From contig CAZJEN010000001.1 of the NCBI GenBank assembly GCA_964545045.1, forward strand, positions 62,001 through 126,000: a DNA stretch of 64,000 nt. The letters are read 5' to 3'. The position numbers and the translations under genes were made by a program. This document shows positions 8,561-17,564 of the stretch, piece by piece. Position 1 is the stretch's first letter. Each line of letters opens with the position of its first letter. Under the pieces are notes generated by a model, which saw only the letters and a list, made by a program, of their open reading frames with translations, made no database searches and was not told the DNA's origin. This DNA is from SIG307 sp964545045 (lineage in GTDB: Bacteria; Bacillota; Clostridia; Lachnospirales; Lachnospiraceae).

Positions 8561-9376
8561 TTGCAGCAGCAGACAGAAATCGAAACGAATAGATTGTCAG
8601 AAGAGAAAGAAGAAAATAGGCTTTCGCGTCCTGCGCTGAAGGTACAGGGACTTACGAAATCTTTCTTTCATTTCGGAGAAGGAAAGTTTTCTGTTAAGGA
8701 TGTTTCTTTTACCTTGGAAAGAGGTTATATGTTGGGCTTAATCGGCAGAAACGGTGCGGGAAAATCCACGTTGCTCCGCTTGATTCTGCAGAATTTGCCG
8801 AGAAAGCACGGTACTATGGAGATTGCCGGATATGATGTGGCAACCCATGCAGCGGAGGCAAAGAGGCTGGTGGGCTATGTGGGAGAGGATTTTTACTTTC
8901 TTCCGAAGGAGTCCCTCAGGGAAAACGGAAAGATTTTAGGCGCGTTCTATCCGGAGTTTGATATGGAACGCTATTTGTCGTTTCTTAGTCGTTTTGAGGT
9001 GGGAGCGGATAAGCTTGGAAGCCAGCTTTCCAAGGGTGAGACCACGAAGGCACAGCTTGCCTTTGCATTGGCCCATAGGCCGGAACTTTTGCTTCTTGAC
9101 GAACCGACAGGCGGTCTTGATCCGGTGGTACGTAGAGAATTTTTGTATGTATTACAGTCGGAGCTTGTGGATGAGCGGATGAGCATTATTTTTTCTACCC
9201 ACATTACAGAGGATTTGGACAAAGTGGCAGATTACGTTGCCATGATGGAGAAGGGGCGTCTTTTGTTCTATGAGACCAAGGAGGAACTTTTGGAACGTCT
9301 GGTAGGGGAAAACGGAGAACGCCTTTCCTTGAAGCAACTGATGGTAAAGCTTTGCAGAGAGGGGGAGAAGAAATGA
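8561..9376 (+). CDS. ABC transporter ATP-binding protein
   Basis: The 271-residue ATPase starts with TTG at 8561, supported by AGGGGG at 8547-8552. An N-terminal polar stretch of about 25 residues precedes the ABC domain. Walker A is GRNGAGKST, the signature LSKGETTKAQLAF, and Walker B LLLLDEPTGGLDP; the H-loop is in FSTHITEDL. It is paralogous to the first ATPase of the operon and probably works with the downstream permease, whose gene is frameshifted. Confidence 0.9.
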   Translation: MQQQTEIETNRLSEEKEENRLSRPALKVQGLTKSFFHFGEGKFSVKDVSFTLERGYMLGLIGRNGAGKSTLLRLILQNLPRKHGTMEIAGYDVATHAAEAKRLVGYVGEDFYFLPKESLRENGKILGAFYPEFDMERYLSFLSRFEVGADKLGSQLSKGETTKAQLAFALAHRPELLLLDEPTGGLDPVVRREFLYVLQSELVDERMSIIFSTHITEDLDKVADYVAMMEKGRLLFYETKEELLERLVGENGERLSLKQLMVKLCREGEKK

Positions 9377-10073
9377 TACAGCTTTTAAAAGCGGAATTCG
9401 GACTTTGCAGAAAGAACCGAGCGAATTTTATTATCGGTGCCTGTTTGCTATTTGTATATTGCCTATTGCTGATGTTTTCCGGTGTGGGTGGCGTGAAGTA
9501 TGCCGCCTCCGTATCATTGATCGGATTTGTGGTTGTGGCATTCTTTCTGATTCCTTGGTTTTTCAGCCCGTCCTCTTTTTTCAGAATCGAAAGAAGATTT
9601 GCGTTTCTGCGGAACACATGGCATTGATGTTAGGAGAGAGCAAGCGGACTTTTGTGAAGACGAAAATAATAATTTGTGTTTTGCATTGCGTTGGCATTGC
9701 GTGTGTGATTGCGCTGATGCAGATTCCGGCATGTTTGATAGCCGGTGAGCAATATTCGTTATCGGTGTTTTGGACCGAAATAGTGGCAGTGCTTGGATTT
9801 TCTCTTTTGTCCATGGTGATATTGTTTCTGTGTCCTAGTCATAAGTTGACAATCGGTTTTCCTGCCTGGAGCGGATTCTGTGGAGGTATCGCAGGCGGTA
9901 TTCTTGGAGATATGCAGGATTTTGAGGATGTAAAGGAAGTAGTGAATCTGTTTGAGGGAGTGGCGATTTTCGGAGGAGCAGCCTTTTTTCTTGCGGTGCT
10001 GTACCGCTATATCAAAACCGTTCGCGAGGAGCGAAGAGGACTACCAAAGAAACCGACAGCCGGAGAGGAGTAA
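9373..10073 (+). pseudogene. ABC permease gene split by a frameshift
   Basis: Translation from ATG 9373 (GAGGGGGAGAAG upstream) gives three hydrophobic segments and stops at TGA 9625-9627 after 84 codons. The -1 frame then continues without interruption to TAA 10073, encoding ALMLGESKRTFVKTK and four more membrane segments. Joined, the two parts make a protein of about 230 residues of the size expected for an ABC-2-type permease. ALMLGESKRTF resembles the 'LALSMGxTRKxF' loop seen in such permeases. A single-base indel around 9590-9620 explains it. Alternatives: sequencing error, or restart at ATG 9618 or at ATG 9627, which overlaps the TGA. Confidence 0.65.
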
Positions 10074-10078
10074 TTGTT

Positions 10079-10531
10079 ATGCAAATACTGGTAAGTGCGT
10101 GTTTACTCGGTGTGAATTGTCGCTACAACGGAGTGCCGAAGGGAGATGCGACGGTAAAGGAACTGTTGAACCGGGAGGATATTACTCTGATTCCGGTATG
10201 TCCAGAGCAGCTTGGAGGACTTTCTACACCGCGTACACCTTCGGAGAGAAGGGGAGAGACGGTGGTCTCTTCGGAGGGGGAGGACCGTACGGTCGCGTTT
10301 TATCGAGGAGCGGAAGAGACACTTCGAATTGCGAAACTATATGGATGTGAGGCGGCGCTATTAAAGGAACGTTCACCGTCCTGCGGAAACAAAGAGGTCT
10401 ATGACGGCGATTTTTCCGGAACTTTGGTGCCGGGAGAAGGAGTGACCGTGGAGTTGCTACGGAAAAACGGAGTGAAAGTGTTTGGTGAAAGTGAGATAGA
10501 AGTATTTTTAGAGTATATAAGGAGGGGATAA
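10079..10531 (+). CDS. DUF523 (TudS-like) iron-sulfur protein
   Basis: The 150-residue protein carries the DUF523 pattern: SACLLGVNCRYNG at the N-terminus, IPVCPEQLGGLSTPR in the middle and KERSPSCG near residue 100. Cys8, Cys41 and Cys102 match the three cysteines that hold a [4Fe-4S] cluster in the thiouracil desulfidase TudS of this family. A desulfurase or related sulfur-handling role is therefore plausible but the substrate is not shown by context. It follows the ABC operon by 5 bp and may be transcribed with it. Confidence 0.85.
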   Translation: MQILVSACLLGVNCRYNGVPKGDATVKELLNREDITLIPVCPEQLGGLSTPRTPSERRGETVVSSEGEDRTVAFYRGAEETLRIAKLYGCEAALLKERSPSCGNKEVYDGDFSGTLVPGEGVTVELLRKNGVKVFGESEIEVFLEYIRRG

Positions 10532-10532
10532 G

Positions 10533-10760
10533 ATGGAGTGTCCGTATTGTAAACAGGAGATGAAGCGAGGCTATTTAAAAGGGGATGGAAGACAGAAGGT
10601 TCGTTGGCATGAAGAAGGAAAGAAAATTGCCTTAGTAGACAAAATAGTCGGAGCAGGGGTATTGGAAGTGACAGAGTATGGCTTTGGAACTTTTAAAATC
10701 TTTGGTGCGTATTGTGAAAGCTGTAAGAAGTTGATTATTGATACAGGAATAGAGGAGTAA
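10533..10760 (+). CDS. Small zinc-ribbon protein (PF20097-like)
   Basis: The 75-residue protein has two CxxC pairs, Cys3/Cys6 and Cys61/Cys64, forming a zinc ribbon around a beta-rich centre. The layout resembles the PF20097 (DUF6487) family. It begins 1 bp after DUF523 with GGAGGGG upstream, so the two are coupled. Function unknown. Confidence 0.7.
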   Translation: MECPYCKQEMKRGYLKGDGRQKVRWHEEGKKIALVDKIVGAGVLEVTEYGFGTFKIFGAYCESCKKLIIDTGIEE

Positions 10761-10788
10761 ACATAAGAGGGCAGAAAGGGGAAAACAG

Positions 10789-10916
10789 ATGAAGAATAAA
10801 AAGCATTTATTGTAGGGTGCATCAGTCTTATTGTAGTTGTGGTGACTATGCTGACACTTTTGATTGTAGCTGCAAGGTTATATAGCACAGAGAAGAAAGA
10901 AAAAAAGGAAGAGTAG
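10789..10916 (+). pseudogene. Small single-pass membrane protein, frameshifted
   Basis: ATG at 10789 (AAAGGGG upstream) reads MKNKKHLL and stops at once. In the neighbouring frame the sequence continues IVGCISLIVVVVTMLTLLIVAARLYSTEKKEKKEE, an obvious membrane anchor with a charged tail, ending at TAG 10914-10916. One base appears to be missing near 10806-10812. The intact product would be about 42 residues. It could be true decay or a sequencing error. Confidence 0.5.
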
Positions 10917-10925
10917 AAATGGGAG

Positions 10926-10970
10926 AAAAAAGACCATACCTGTTCTATTATGAAAGGTATCGGTCTTTTT
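10926..10970. terminator. Bidirectional terminator
   Basis: AAAAAGACCATACCT pairs with AGGTATCGGTCTTTTT around a 10-12 nt loop. A run of A before and T after means it can serve the plus-strand genes on the left and the minus-strand transporter on the right. Confidence 0.85.
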
Positions 10971-11005
10971 GTACATTTAACGATATAAGTTCTGTGGCAT
11001 TGCAT

Positions 11006-12196
11006 TTATTTCAGTATCAAACTCTGTACCACAAACAACACAGCCATAAATCCGAAGTTGATTGCAGTGAACATGATAATATATTTCTTTGTTTGTTCCG
11101 GATTATGCTTCTTGTATTCGGAGAAGGTGATCAGGCTTGCAAGGGAAGCGATGAGGGTACCAAGTCCGCCGATATTCACTGCCGGAAGCAGGCTTGCGTA
11201 ATCTGTCGTAAAGTGGGACAGAAGCACTGCGCTCGGTACGTTACTGATGCACTGGCAGGAAAGAATACCGAACAGTAAAGTATTAACCGGCAAAAGTCCG
11301 GAGAAGAACTGGCTCACCGCCGGGATACGTGCCAAATTTCCGCTGAATACGAAAAAGGCACAGAAGGTGGCAAGGAGCGGGTAGTTAACTTCCTTAATGG
11401 ACTGTTTATCCATAAACAGCAATATCACCGTAATCACAAGAGTACCGATGAGATACGGAATGACGCGGAATACTATTAAAATGCTGGCTACAAACAGAAC
11501 GGAGTAAATTATGGTTCTTCCTAACGGAAGGTGAAACTCTTCGTCATTTTTTAAGGTCAGCGGCGCCGGTTTTACAAACAGGCAGATGCCGATAATGAGC
11601 AAGGTTGCAGTCAAAAAGGACGGTAACATAATCTGTACAAACTCACCGGTTCCGATATTGAAATAGGAGTACAGGTAGAGATTCTGCGGGTTTCCGAACG
11701 GGGTAACCATACCGCCGAGGTTCGCTGCAATGTTCTGCATAATAAAGGTAAAGGCCATGGCCTTTTTGTTGTCGGTACTGTTCAAGACAAAGTAACCCAG
11801 CGGCAAAAACGTAAGCAGTGCCATATCGTTTGCCAACAGCATGGAGCCTACGAAGGTAATCATCACAAGACCCAGTGTGGCATTCCGCAGAGTGTGAAGT
11901 TTGATAACGATGGTCTTGCTGATAACCTCAAACAGGTGGATGTGGGAAAAAGCCGCCACTACTGCAAGGGTGCAAAATAAGGTTGCAAGGGTACGTAAAT
12001 CAAAGTATTCTAGGTATGCCTTATCCGGCGGAACCAGGATACAGGTAAATGCCATGGCAACAAGAGCAATACAAAGCACTGCCTGCTTTTTTACAAAAAC
12101 GGTGGCCGGTACAAATAAACGGTCATTTAATAAATCCCAAAAAGATTTCAGGTTTCTATGTATGTTGGGTCTGGTATTCAGAGATGCAGATCTCAT
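11006..12196 (-). CDS. SLC13/ArsB-type (ion transporter superfamily) permease
   Basis: The 396-residue protein has about ten to eleven membrane segments. Two repeated transport motifs of the ion-transporter superfamily are visible: LLANDMALLTFLPL with GGMVTPFGNPQNLYLY in the first half, and CISNVPSAVLLSHFT with VNIGGLGTLIASLASLI in the second. Relatives carry citrate and other dicarboxylates, arsenite or sodium/proton. The substrate cannot be told from sequence. It is a one-gene unit with its own promoter and a shared terminator. Confidence 0.8.
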   Translation of the reverse strand: MRSASLNTRPNIHRNLKSFWDLLNDRLFVPATVFVKKQAVLCIALVAMAFTCILVPPDKAYLEYFDLRTLATLFCTLAVVAAFSHIHLFEVISKTIVIKLHTLRNATLGLVMITFVGSMLLANDMALLTFLPLGYFVLNSTDNKKAMAFTFIMQNIAANLGGMVTPFGNPQNLYLYSYFNIGTGEFVQIMLPSFLTATLLIIGICLFVKPAPLTLKNDEEFHLPLGRTIIYSVLFVASILIVFRVIPYLIGTLVITVILLFMDKQSIKEVNYPLLATFCAFFVFSGNLARIPAVSQFFSGLLPVNTLLFGILSCQCISNVPSAVLLSHFTTDYASLLPAVNIGGLGTLIASLASLITFSEYKKHNPEQTKKYIIMFTAINFGFMAVLFVVQSLILK

Positions 12197-12272
12197 AGTA
12201 ATTCCCTCGCAGTGTTCATGATTTCGAGTACATTTTATTTGTTACCCAGGTTAAAATGCACACACAAATTCG

Positions 12273-12300
12273 ATTTTAGCAGAAATTCTGAAAATTGCAA
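12273..12300 (-). promoter_or_regulatory. Promoter of the ion transporter gene
   Basis: On the minus strand TTGCAA (12300-12295) and TAAAAT (12278-12273) are separated by 16 bp, about 75 bp before the ATG. Confidence 0.6.
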
Positions 12301-12364
12301 GAGGGAAGTTGCGGGGAAGGCGTAAAGTTTTTGATAAGAAATATGAGTGGGAGAAGGAAAAGAA

Positions 12365-12396
12365 AAGGAAGTCACCTACGGAAAGGCGACTTCCTT
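12365..12396 (-). terminator. Terminator of the 12419 gene
   Basis: AAGGAAGTC and GACTTCCTT form a perfect 9-bp stem, extended inside. On the minus strand it is followed by TTCTTTTCC, so it terminates minus-strand transcription. Confidence 0.75.
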
Positions 12397-12418
12397 GATA
12401 ATCTTGGATAAGCTTAAA

Positions 12419-12703
12419 TTACTCCTCAAAATCAGCATCGGAAGCAGCATTCGGGATGTAGTCATCCTCGAAAAGCTCTTCGAATTCATCTTCTAACTCC
12501 ATGTCTTCTACGTAAACCGGATTCAAATAACGGTATACCGCGTAAGCAATGAGTGCGATGGCAGCAACTGCACCGATAATAGCAAAAACATAAAGGGCAG
12601 TATTCTTCTTTTCGATTTCTTCTTCTTTCTTTAAATGAAGTAACTCAGCAAGCTTTGCGTTGCTGGAAACCAATTCTTCTAACTTTTTCATGGTATTGGT
12701 CAT
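12419..12703 (-). CDS. Small single-pass membrane protein with acidic tail
   Basis: The 94-residue protein has an N-terminal amphipathic segment (LEELVSSNAKLAELLHLKKEEE), one membrane span (about residues 37-57) and a very acidic C-terminus. Proteins of this build are common in Lachnospiraceae but uncharacterised. AAAGGA precedes the ATG. It has its own terminator. Function unknown. Confidence 0.7.
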   Translation of the reverse strand: MTNTMKKLEELVSSNAKLAELLHLKKEEEIEKKNTALYVFAIIGAVAAIALIAYAVYRYLNPVYVEDMELEDEFEELFEDDYIPNAASDADFEE

Positions 12704-12808
12704 AGCGAATCCATCCTTTCCTATTGTGAAAATAATATACGTTTACTCTTTGTATTTAGTTAGAGTATACCATAGCGTTACAAAAATTACTAGAAAAATT
12801 TTCTAAAA

Positions 12809-15157
12809 TCAGCACTTTTTTAAGTTTGCAAAGGAGGCCAACAATTTCTTGACACCGTAGGTATCGAATAAAACCGTGACTTCGAAGTCTCTGCCGCCGT
12901 TTACTATGTTGGTAACGGTACCGACGCCAAATTTGATGTGACGTACCTTGTCACCTACGGCATAATCCAAGGAGCCGGACGGACCGGAGCCGAAGTTCTT
13001 TGCCGGAGCGGCCGGTGTAGAAGCGTACGGCATCGCTGCCGGGCGCGGTTTCGGTTTTTCGAAGTCGAAGTCTCCTGCTGCGTTACTGTAGGAAGACGAT
13101 TTCCTCGGAACCGGAATGCTGGCGCCGGACATAGTGCGAATCGGACTGCCTCCGAAGGCACCGCTGTTTCGGAAGGTATTCTGAGAGCCCACCTGTTCCA
13201 TTTTCAGCAAGTAACGCGGAATTTCCTTAATAAATCGTGAGGTTGGATTGTACTGGGTTTCGCCTCTTGCCATACGGGCAGAAGCAGAACTTAAATGAAG
13301 TTCCTTCATGGCACGGGTAATGCCTACATAGCAAAGACGACGTTCTTCCTCGATTTCTTCTTCCGGCTTTTCCGCATTGATGGAAGAATAGCTCGGAAAC
13401 AGACCGTCCTCCATGCCGCATAAGTATACATACGGGAATTCCAGACCCTTTGCGGCATGTAAGGTCATCAGAACTACCATATCTGTAGACTCATCTAATG
13501 TATCGATGTCTGCCACAAGAGCTACTTCCTCCAAAAATCCGCTTAAGGTCGGTTCGTCGGCGGTCTGTTCGTAGAGAACCGCTTTGTTAATCAGTTCGTC
13601 TACATTTGCCAGACGTTCAGCTGCTTCTTCTTCGTCTGCAGCGGAGGTTTTGATTTCCTCGGTAAGACCGGTGCCCTCCATGATTTCCTCAATCAAATCC
13701 TTTAAGGTGTAGGCCGCGGAAATCGGTTTGCTCCGCAGGGCTTCGATAAAGGCCACAAAGGAGGTGAGCTTGCCGCATGCACGGGCTACGGACGGGATAA
13801 ACTCCGCATGGCACAGTGCCTCGTAGAAAGTCATGCCGTTGGCTTCCGCGAAATCATCCAGGCGGTCCACGGTGGTAAGGCCGATGCCTCGTTTCGGAAC
13901 ATTGATGATACGCTTTACCGCTAAGTTGTCGAGTGCATTGTCAATGGTTTTTAAGTATGCCAAAAGGTCCTTGATTTCCTTACGCTGGTAGAAGTTGATA
14001 CTACCGATGACGCGGTACGGAATGTTTCTGGCGATAAGTTTTTCTTCAAACACACGGGACTGGGCATTGGTGCGGTATAAAATCGCAAAGTCCTTATAAG
14101 CGGCGCCCTTTTCGTCCGCACAGTCACGGATGCCCTGGGCAACTCCTTCGGCTTCCGCATAGTCCGTTGGGTACTGGGTAAAGAATACCGGAGAGCCTTC
14201 CTCGTTTTCGGTCCAAAGGGACTTGTCCTTTCTGCCGATGTTATGATGAATGACCTCGTTTGCCGCAGATAAAATATTCTGGGTGGAGCGGTAGTTTTGT
14301 TCCAAACGGATAACATGGGCATTCGGGTAAATCTTTTCGAAGTTTAAAATGTTCTGGATGTTGGCACCGCGGAACTTATAAATGGACTGGTCATCGTCAC
14401 CAACGACACATAAATTCTGCTCCAATTGTCCGTATTCATTGGTGTAGTTCGCCAAAAGGGAAATGAGACGGAATTGGGCGGTGTTGGTATCCTGGTACTC
14501 GTCCACCATGATATAACGGAAGCGGCGGCGATAGTAGTCCAGTACCTCCGGATTGGTCTGGAACAACTCCACTGTTTTCATAATCAAATCATCAAAATCC
14601 AAAGCATTGCTGGCTTTTAACCGCTTTTGATACTCGGTGTATACGCGGGAAAAGTTCTTTTTGGAGAAGTCCATGTTTGCCCGCATAGCATACTCTTCCG
14701 GGGAAATCAGCTCGTCCTTTGCAGAGGAAATAGCGGACAAAAAAGTACGTTCCTTTACATTCTTGGTATCGATATTTAAGGATTTACAGATGTCCCGGAC
14801 CAGAGTCTTCTGATCGTCGGAATCGTAAATGGTAAAGTTACGGCTGTAGCCTAAGGACTCGATAAAACGGCGTAAAATCCGTACGCAGGTGGAATGGAAG
14901 GTGCTGACCCAAATGTTTTCCGCGCCGTAGCTGACGATTTTGTCCACACGTTCTCTCATTTCTTTTGCTGCCTTATTGGTGAAGGTAATGGCGAGAATCT
15001 GGAAGGGACTGACGCCCTGTTCTTCGATTAAATAAGCGATACGGTGGGTCAGAACTCTGGTTTTTCCGGAGCCTGCTCCCGCCAAGATTAAAAGCGGTCC
15101 TTTGTCAAAAAAAACAGCTTCCCGCTGCATTGGATTTAAGGTGTCGTATATACTCAT
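12809..15157 (-). CDS. pcrA: ATP-dependent DNA helicase UvrD/PcrA
   Basis: The 782-residue SF1A helicase shows Q-motif LNPMQREAV, Walker A AGAGSGKTRVLTHR, VDEYQDTN (motif II), VVGDDDQSIYKFRGA (motif III), EQNYRST (motif IV), MTLHAAKGLEFPYVYL (motif V) and RRLCYVGITRA (motif VI). A PcrA-type C-terminal region ends with a Tudor-like module (DYAVGDKVRHIKFGVGTV). It unwinds DNA in repair and replication-conflict resolution. The start at 15157 is preferred (GAGG upstream, family N-terminus MSIYDTLN) over an in-frame ATG 57 bp further out. Confidence 0.95.
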   Translation of the reverse strand: MSIYDTLNPMQREAVFFDKGPLLILAGAGSGKTRVLTHRIAYLIEEQGVSPFQILAITFTNKAAKEMRERVDKIVSYGAENIWVSTFHSTCVRILRRFIESLGYSRNFTIYDSDDQKTLVRDICKSLNIDTKNVKERTFLSAISSAKDELISPEEYAMRANMDFSKKNFSRVYTEYQKRLKASNALDFDDLIMKTVELFQTNPEVLDYYRRRFRYIMVDEYQDTNTAQFRLISLLANYTNEYGQLEQNLCVVGDDDQSIYKFRGANIQNILNFEKIYPNAHVIRLEQNYRSTQNILSAANEVIHHNIGRKDKSLWTENEEGSPVFFTQYPTDYAEAEGVAQGIRDCADEKGAAYKDFAILYRTNAQSRVFEEKLIARNIPYRVIGSINFYQRKEIKDLLAYLKTIDNALDNLAVKRIINVPKRGIGLTTVDRLDDFAEANGMTFYEALCHAEFIPSVARACGKLTSFVAFIEALRSKPISAAYTLKDLIEEIMEGTGLTEEIKTSAADEEEAAERLANVDELINKAVLYEQTADEPTLSGFLEEVALVADIDTLDESTDMVVLMTLHAAKGLEFPYVYLCGMEDGLFPSYSSINAEKPEEEIEEERRLCYVGITRAMKELHLSSASARMARGETQYNPTSRFIKEIPRYLLKMEQVGSQNTFRNSGAFGGSPIRTMSGASIPVPRKSSSYSNAAGDFDFEKPKPRPAAMPYASTPAAPAKNFGSGPSGSLDYAVGDKVRHIKFGVGTVTNIVNGGRDFEVTVLFDTYGVKKLLASFANLKKC

Positions 15158-15237
15158 AAATGCCTCGTTTCTTGAAAAATATGTATGAATCATGCCTGAG
15201 TAACAGTATACCATACCCGGGGAAAAAAAGAAAGTAC

Positions 15238-15266
15238 TTGCAACGTGGTTTCGAATACTATATAAT
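15238..15266 (+). promoter_or_regulatory. Promoter of the DUF1836 gene
   Basis: TTGCAA (15238-15243) and TATAAT (15261-15266) are separated by 17 bp, 30 bp before the ATG at 15296. Confidence 0.75.
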
Positions 15267-15295
15267 ATAGAGAGGAAGAGAAGGAGGGTGTAGGT

Positions 15296-16006
15296 ATGGC
15301 TTGGGAAGACAGTGAAGAATTGCGTGAGCTTCTTAACAGATTAAAGGAGATTTCCTATGTACAGCCGGATGAGCTGCCGAACATTGATTTATATATGGAT
15401 CAGGTGACGACCTTTATGGACCGCCATCTGGCTTCCTCGAAACGTTATGACGAGGACAAGTTGTTGACTAAGACCATGATTAACAACTATACGAAGAATG
15501 AGCTTTTACCTTCTCCGAATAAGAAAAAGTATTCGAAGGATCATATGTATCTCCTGATTTTGATATATTATTTAAAGGGAGTGTTGTCCATTACGGATAT
15601 TCAGGCGATATTAAAGCCCTTGAACGAGAAGTTTTTTGATGGTGCGGGGGAAGTACCGTTTGAAAAGATTTATGAGGAGATTTTTGCGATTCAGAAGGCG
15701 CAGTCCGATGTGGTGGCGAAGGATCTTGCCAGAAAGTGGAAGGCGGTACAGGGGACCTACGGTGAGGTTAAGAAAAAAGATCAGCAGGATTTTTTGCGGA
15801 AGCTTTCTTTGATTTGTATGCTGAGTTTTGATGTGTATATGAAGAAGCAGATTATTGAGCAGATTATTGATAAGGAGTTTGCTCCGCATGCGGCTGAACC
15901 GGCAGAGAAGGAAGAAAAGCAGGAGAAAGCAAAGAAAAAGGAAGAGAAAGCCGAAAGAAAAGAAGAGAAAAAGTCGGAGAAGAAGTCCGACGAGAAAAAG
16001 AAATAG
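15296..16006 (+). CDS. DUF1836 protein with charged C-terminal tail
   Basis: The 236-residue protein contains a DUF1836 domain (about residues 20-190). Its segment LTKTMINNYTKNELLPSPNKKKYSKDHMYLLILIYYLKGVLSITDI resembles a MerR-like winged helix with the family's 'NY.K..LI.pp..KkY' pattern, which suggests DNA binding. The last 35 residues are almost all Lys and Glu. It stands alone with its own promoter. The regulated target is unknown. Confidence 0.8.
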   Translation: MAWEDSEELRELLNRLKEISYVQPDELPNIDLYMDQVTTFMDRHLASSKRYDEDKLLTKTMINNYTKNELLPSPNKKKYSKDHMYLLILIYYLKGVLSITDIQAILKPLNEKFFDGAGEVPFEKIYEEIFAIQKAQSDVVAKDLARKWKAVQGTYGEVKKKDQQDFLRKLSLICMLSFDVYMKKQIIEQIIDKEFAPHAAEPAEKEEKQEKAKKKEEKAERKEEKKSEKKSDEKKK

Positions 16007-16030
16007 AAATGAAATACAGATGGATTACAA

Positions 16031-16072
16031 AAACAGTGTCGCAGAACCGATAGGGAATGCGACACTGTTTGT
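16031..16072. terminator. Bidirectional terminator
   Basis: AAACAGTGTCGC (16031-16042) and GCGACACTGTTT (16059-16070) form a perfect 12-bp stem with a 16-nt loop. It lies between convergent genes. Confidence 0.85.
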
Positions 16073-16082
16073 TTATGGATTC

Positions 16083-16400
16083 TTATTTGTCATCGGAAGT
16101 GACATCGAACGGTACGGAAGGAACACGTTCGAATACCATGTCGTATCCGTCGTTTCCGTAGTTTAAGGATCGGTTGACACGGCTGATGGTTGCGGTGGAT
16201 GCACCGGTTCTTTCTGCGATTTCCAAGTAGGTCTTGTGGGAACGAAGCATAGCTGCCACCTCAAAACGCTGGGAAAGGGAAAGTAACTCATTGATGGTAC
16301 ATACATCTTCAAAGAAAGTATAGCACTCTTCTCTGTCCTTAAGAGAGAGAATTGCATCAAATAAATAGTCTACCGCAGGTGTTCTGATTGTTTTACTCAT
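16083..16400 (-). CDS. YerC/YecD-family TrpR-like regulator
   Basis: The 105-residue protein has the TrpR-superfamily fold. ELLSLSQRFEVAAMLRSHKTYLEIAERTGASTATISRVNRSLNYG is the DNA-binding helix-turn-helix. Family members in Firmicutes are small repressors of mostly unknown targets; tryptophan control is not implied. AAAGGAGG precedes the ATG. It is a single-gene unit. Confidence 0.9.
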   Translation of the reverse strand: MSKTIRTPAVDYLFDAILSLKDREECYTFFEDVCTINELLSLSQRFEVAAMLRSHKTYLEIAERTGASTATISRVNRSLNYGNDGYDMVFERVPSVPFDVTSDDK

Positions 16401-16451
16401 ATGAGATAAACCTCCTTTGTATTGGAAAGTAATTTCATTTCTTGCAGTGAT

Positions 16452-16480
16452 ATTTTACCACGACAAAGAATTGAAGTAAA
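16452..16480 (-). promoter_or_regulatory. Promoter of the YerC-like gene
   Basis: On the minus strand TTTACT (16480-16475) and TAAAAT (16457-16452) are separated by 17 bp, about 50 bp before the ATG. Confidence 0.6.
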
Positions 16481-16657
16481 GTCTTTTTTTATATTTTGTG
16501 AAAATTTTTTTCGGGTGAGTGGATTTTTGCCGAAAAAAAGCCGGGAAAGTTTTTATTTTTTGTAGTAGAAATTATGAAAAAAATGTGATATTATGTAATG
16601 ATAGTGGGCTTCGTTGGGGGAGTGTTGGGATATTTTGGAAGGAATGCGGATGGTAAT

Positions 16658-17539
16658 ATGTACGAGATTATTAGAAAAGAACAATTAAGTGATGCCATTG
16701 TAAAGATGGAAGTGAAGGCAGAGCGGGTAGCGAAATCCTGTTTGCCGGGACAGTTTGTAATCGTGAAAATAGATGATCGGGGCGAGCGTATTCCGCTTAC
16801 GATATGTGATTATTCCAGAGAAAAGGGTACTGTTACGATTGTGTTTCAGATTGTGGGAGCATCTACTTATCGTATGGCTGCTTTGGAACAGGGAGAGTTT
16901 TTCCGGGACTTTGTAGGACCGTTGGGGAATTACTGCGAGTGGATTGACGAGCCTGCAGAAGAGTTAAAGAAGAAAAAGATTCTGTTTGTGGCAGGCGGTG
17001 TGGGAACGGCTCCGGTGTATCCGCAGGTGAAATGGTTGCATGAGAACGGGATTTCTGCGGATTGTATTATCGGTGCCAGAAATCAGAGCCTTGTGATTTT
17101 AGAGGACGAGATGAGAGCGGTTGCGGAGAACCTTTACGTGACCACCGACGACGGTTCTTACGGCATGAAGGGTAATGTTAACGACTGCATTAAGAAGCTG
17201 GTGCAGGAGGAGAATAAATCTTATGACCTGGTGGTTGCCATCGGACCGCTTATTATGATGAAGTTTGTAAGCCTTTTAACCAAGGAACTGGGGATTACGA
17301 CCATCGTGAGTCTGAACCCGATTATGGTGGACGGTACCGGTATGTGTGGTGCATGTCGTGTGGCAGTAGGTGATGAGATAAAGTTTGCCTGCGTGGACGG
17401 TCCGGAGTTTGACGGTCATCTGGTGGATTTTGACCAGGCCATGAAGCGTCAGCAGATGTACAAGACGGAAGAGGGACGCAGATATTTAAAGGAAAAAGAG
17501 GGCGCGACCCATCACGGTGGTTGCGGTCATTGTGAATAA
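16658..17539 (+). CDS. FAD/NAD-binding oxidoreductase subunit, NfnA-like
   Basis: The 293-residue protein is of the ferredoxin-NADP reductase type found in dihydroorotate dehydrogenase electron-transfer subunits, sulfide dehydrogenase and NfnA. RIPLTICDY binds FAD, AGGVGTAPVYP binds the nucleotide, and GTGMCGACRV with a later FACVDGPEFDGH supplies cysteines for a [2Fe-2S] cluster. With the next gene it matches the NfnAB electron-bifurcating pair that couples NADH, NADPH and ferredoxin. The start at 16658 gives the usual N-terminus MYEIIRKEQL; ATG at 16598 would add 20 residues and neither has a strong ribosome site. Confidence 0.85.
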   Translation: MYEIIRKEQLSDAIVKMEVKAERVAKSCLPGQFVIVKIDDRGERIPLTICDYSREKGTVTIVFQIVGASTYRMAALEQGEFFRDFVGPLGNYCEWIDEPAEELKKKKILFVAGGVGTAPVYPQVKWLHENGISADCIIGARNQSLVILEDEMRAVAENLYVTTDDGSYGMKGNVNDCIKKLVQEENKSYDLVVAIGPLIMMKFVSLLTKELGITTIVSLNPIMVDGTGMCGACRVAVGDEIKFACVDGPEFDGHLVDFDQAMKRQQMYKTEEGRRYLKEKEGATHHGGCGHCE

Positions 17540-17564
17540 TTGCGAAGAGTTTAGGAGAGATAAG

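Noticed and set aside
13951..14322. 123-codon minus-strand frame inside the helicase gene
   Set aside because: A frame-shifted shadow of the UvrD/PcrA gene on the same strand.
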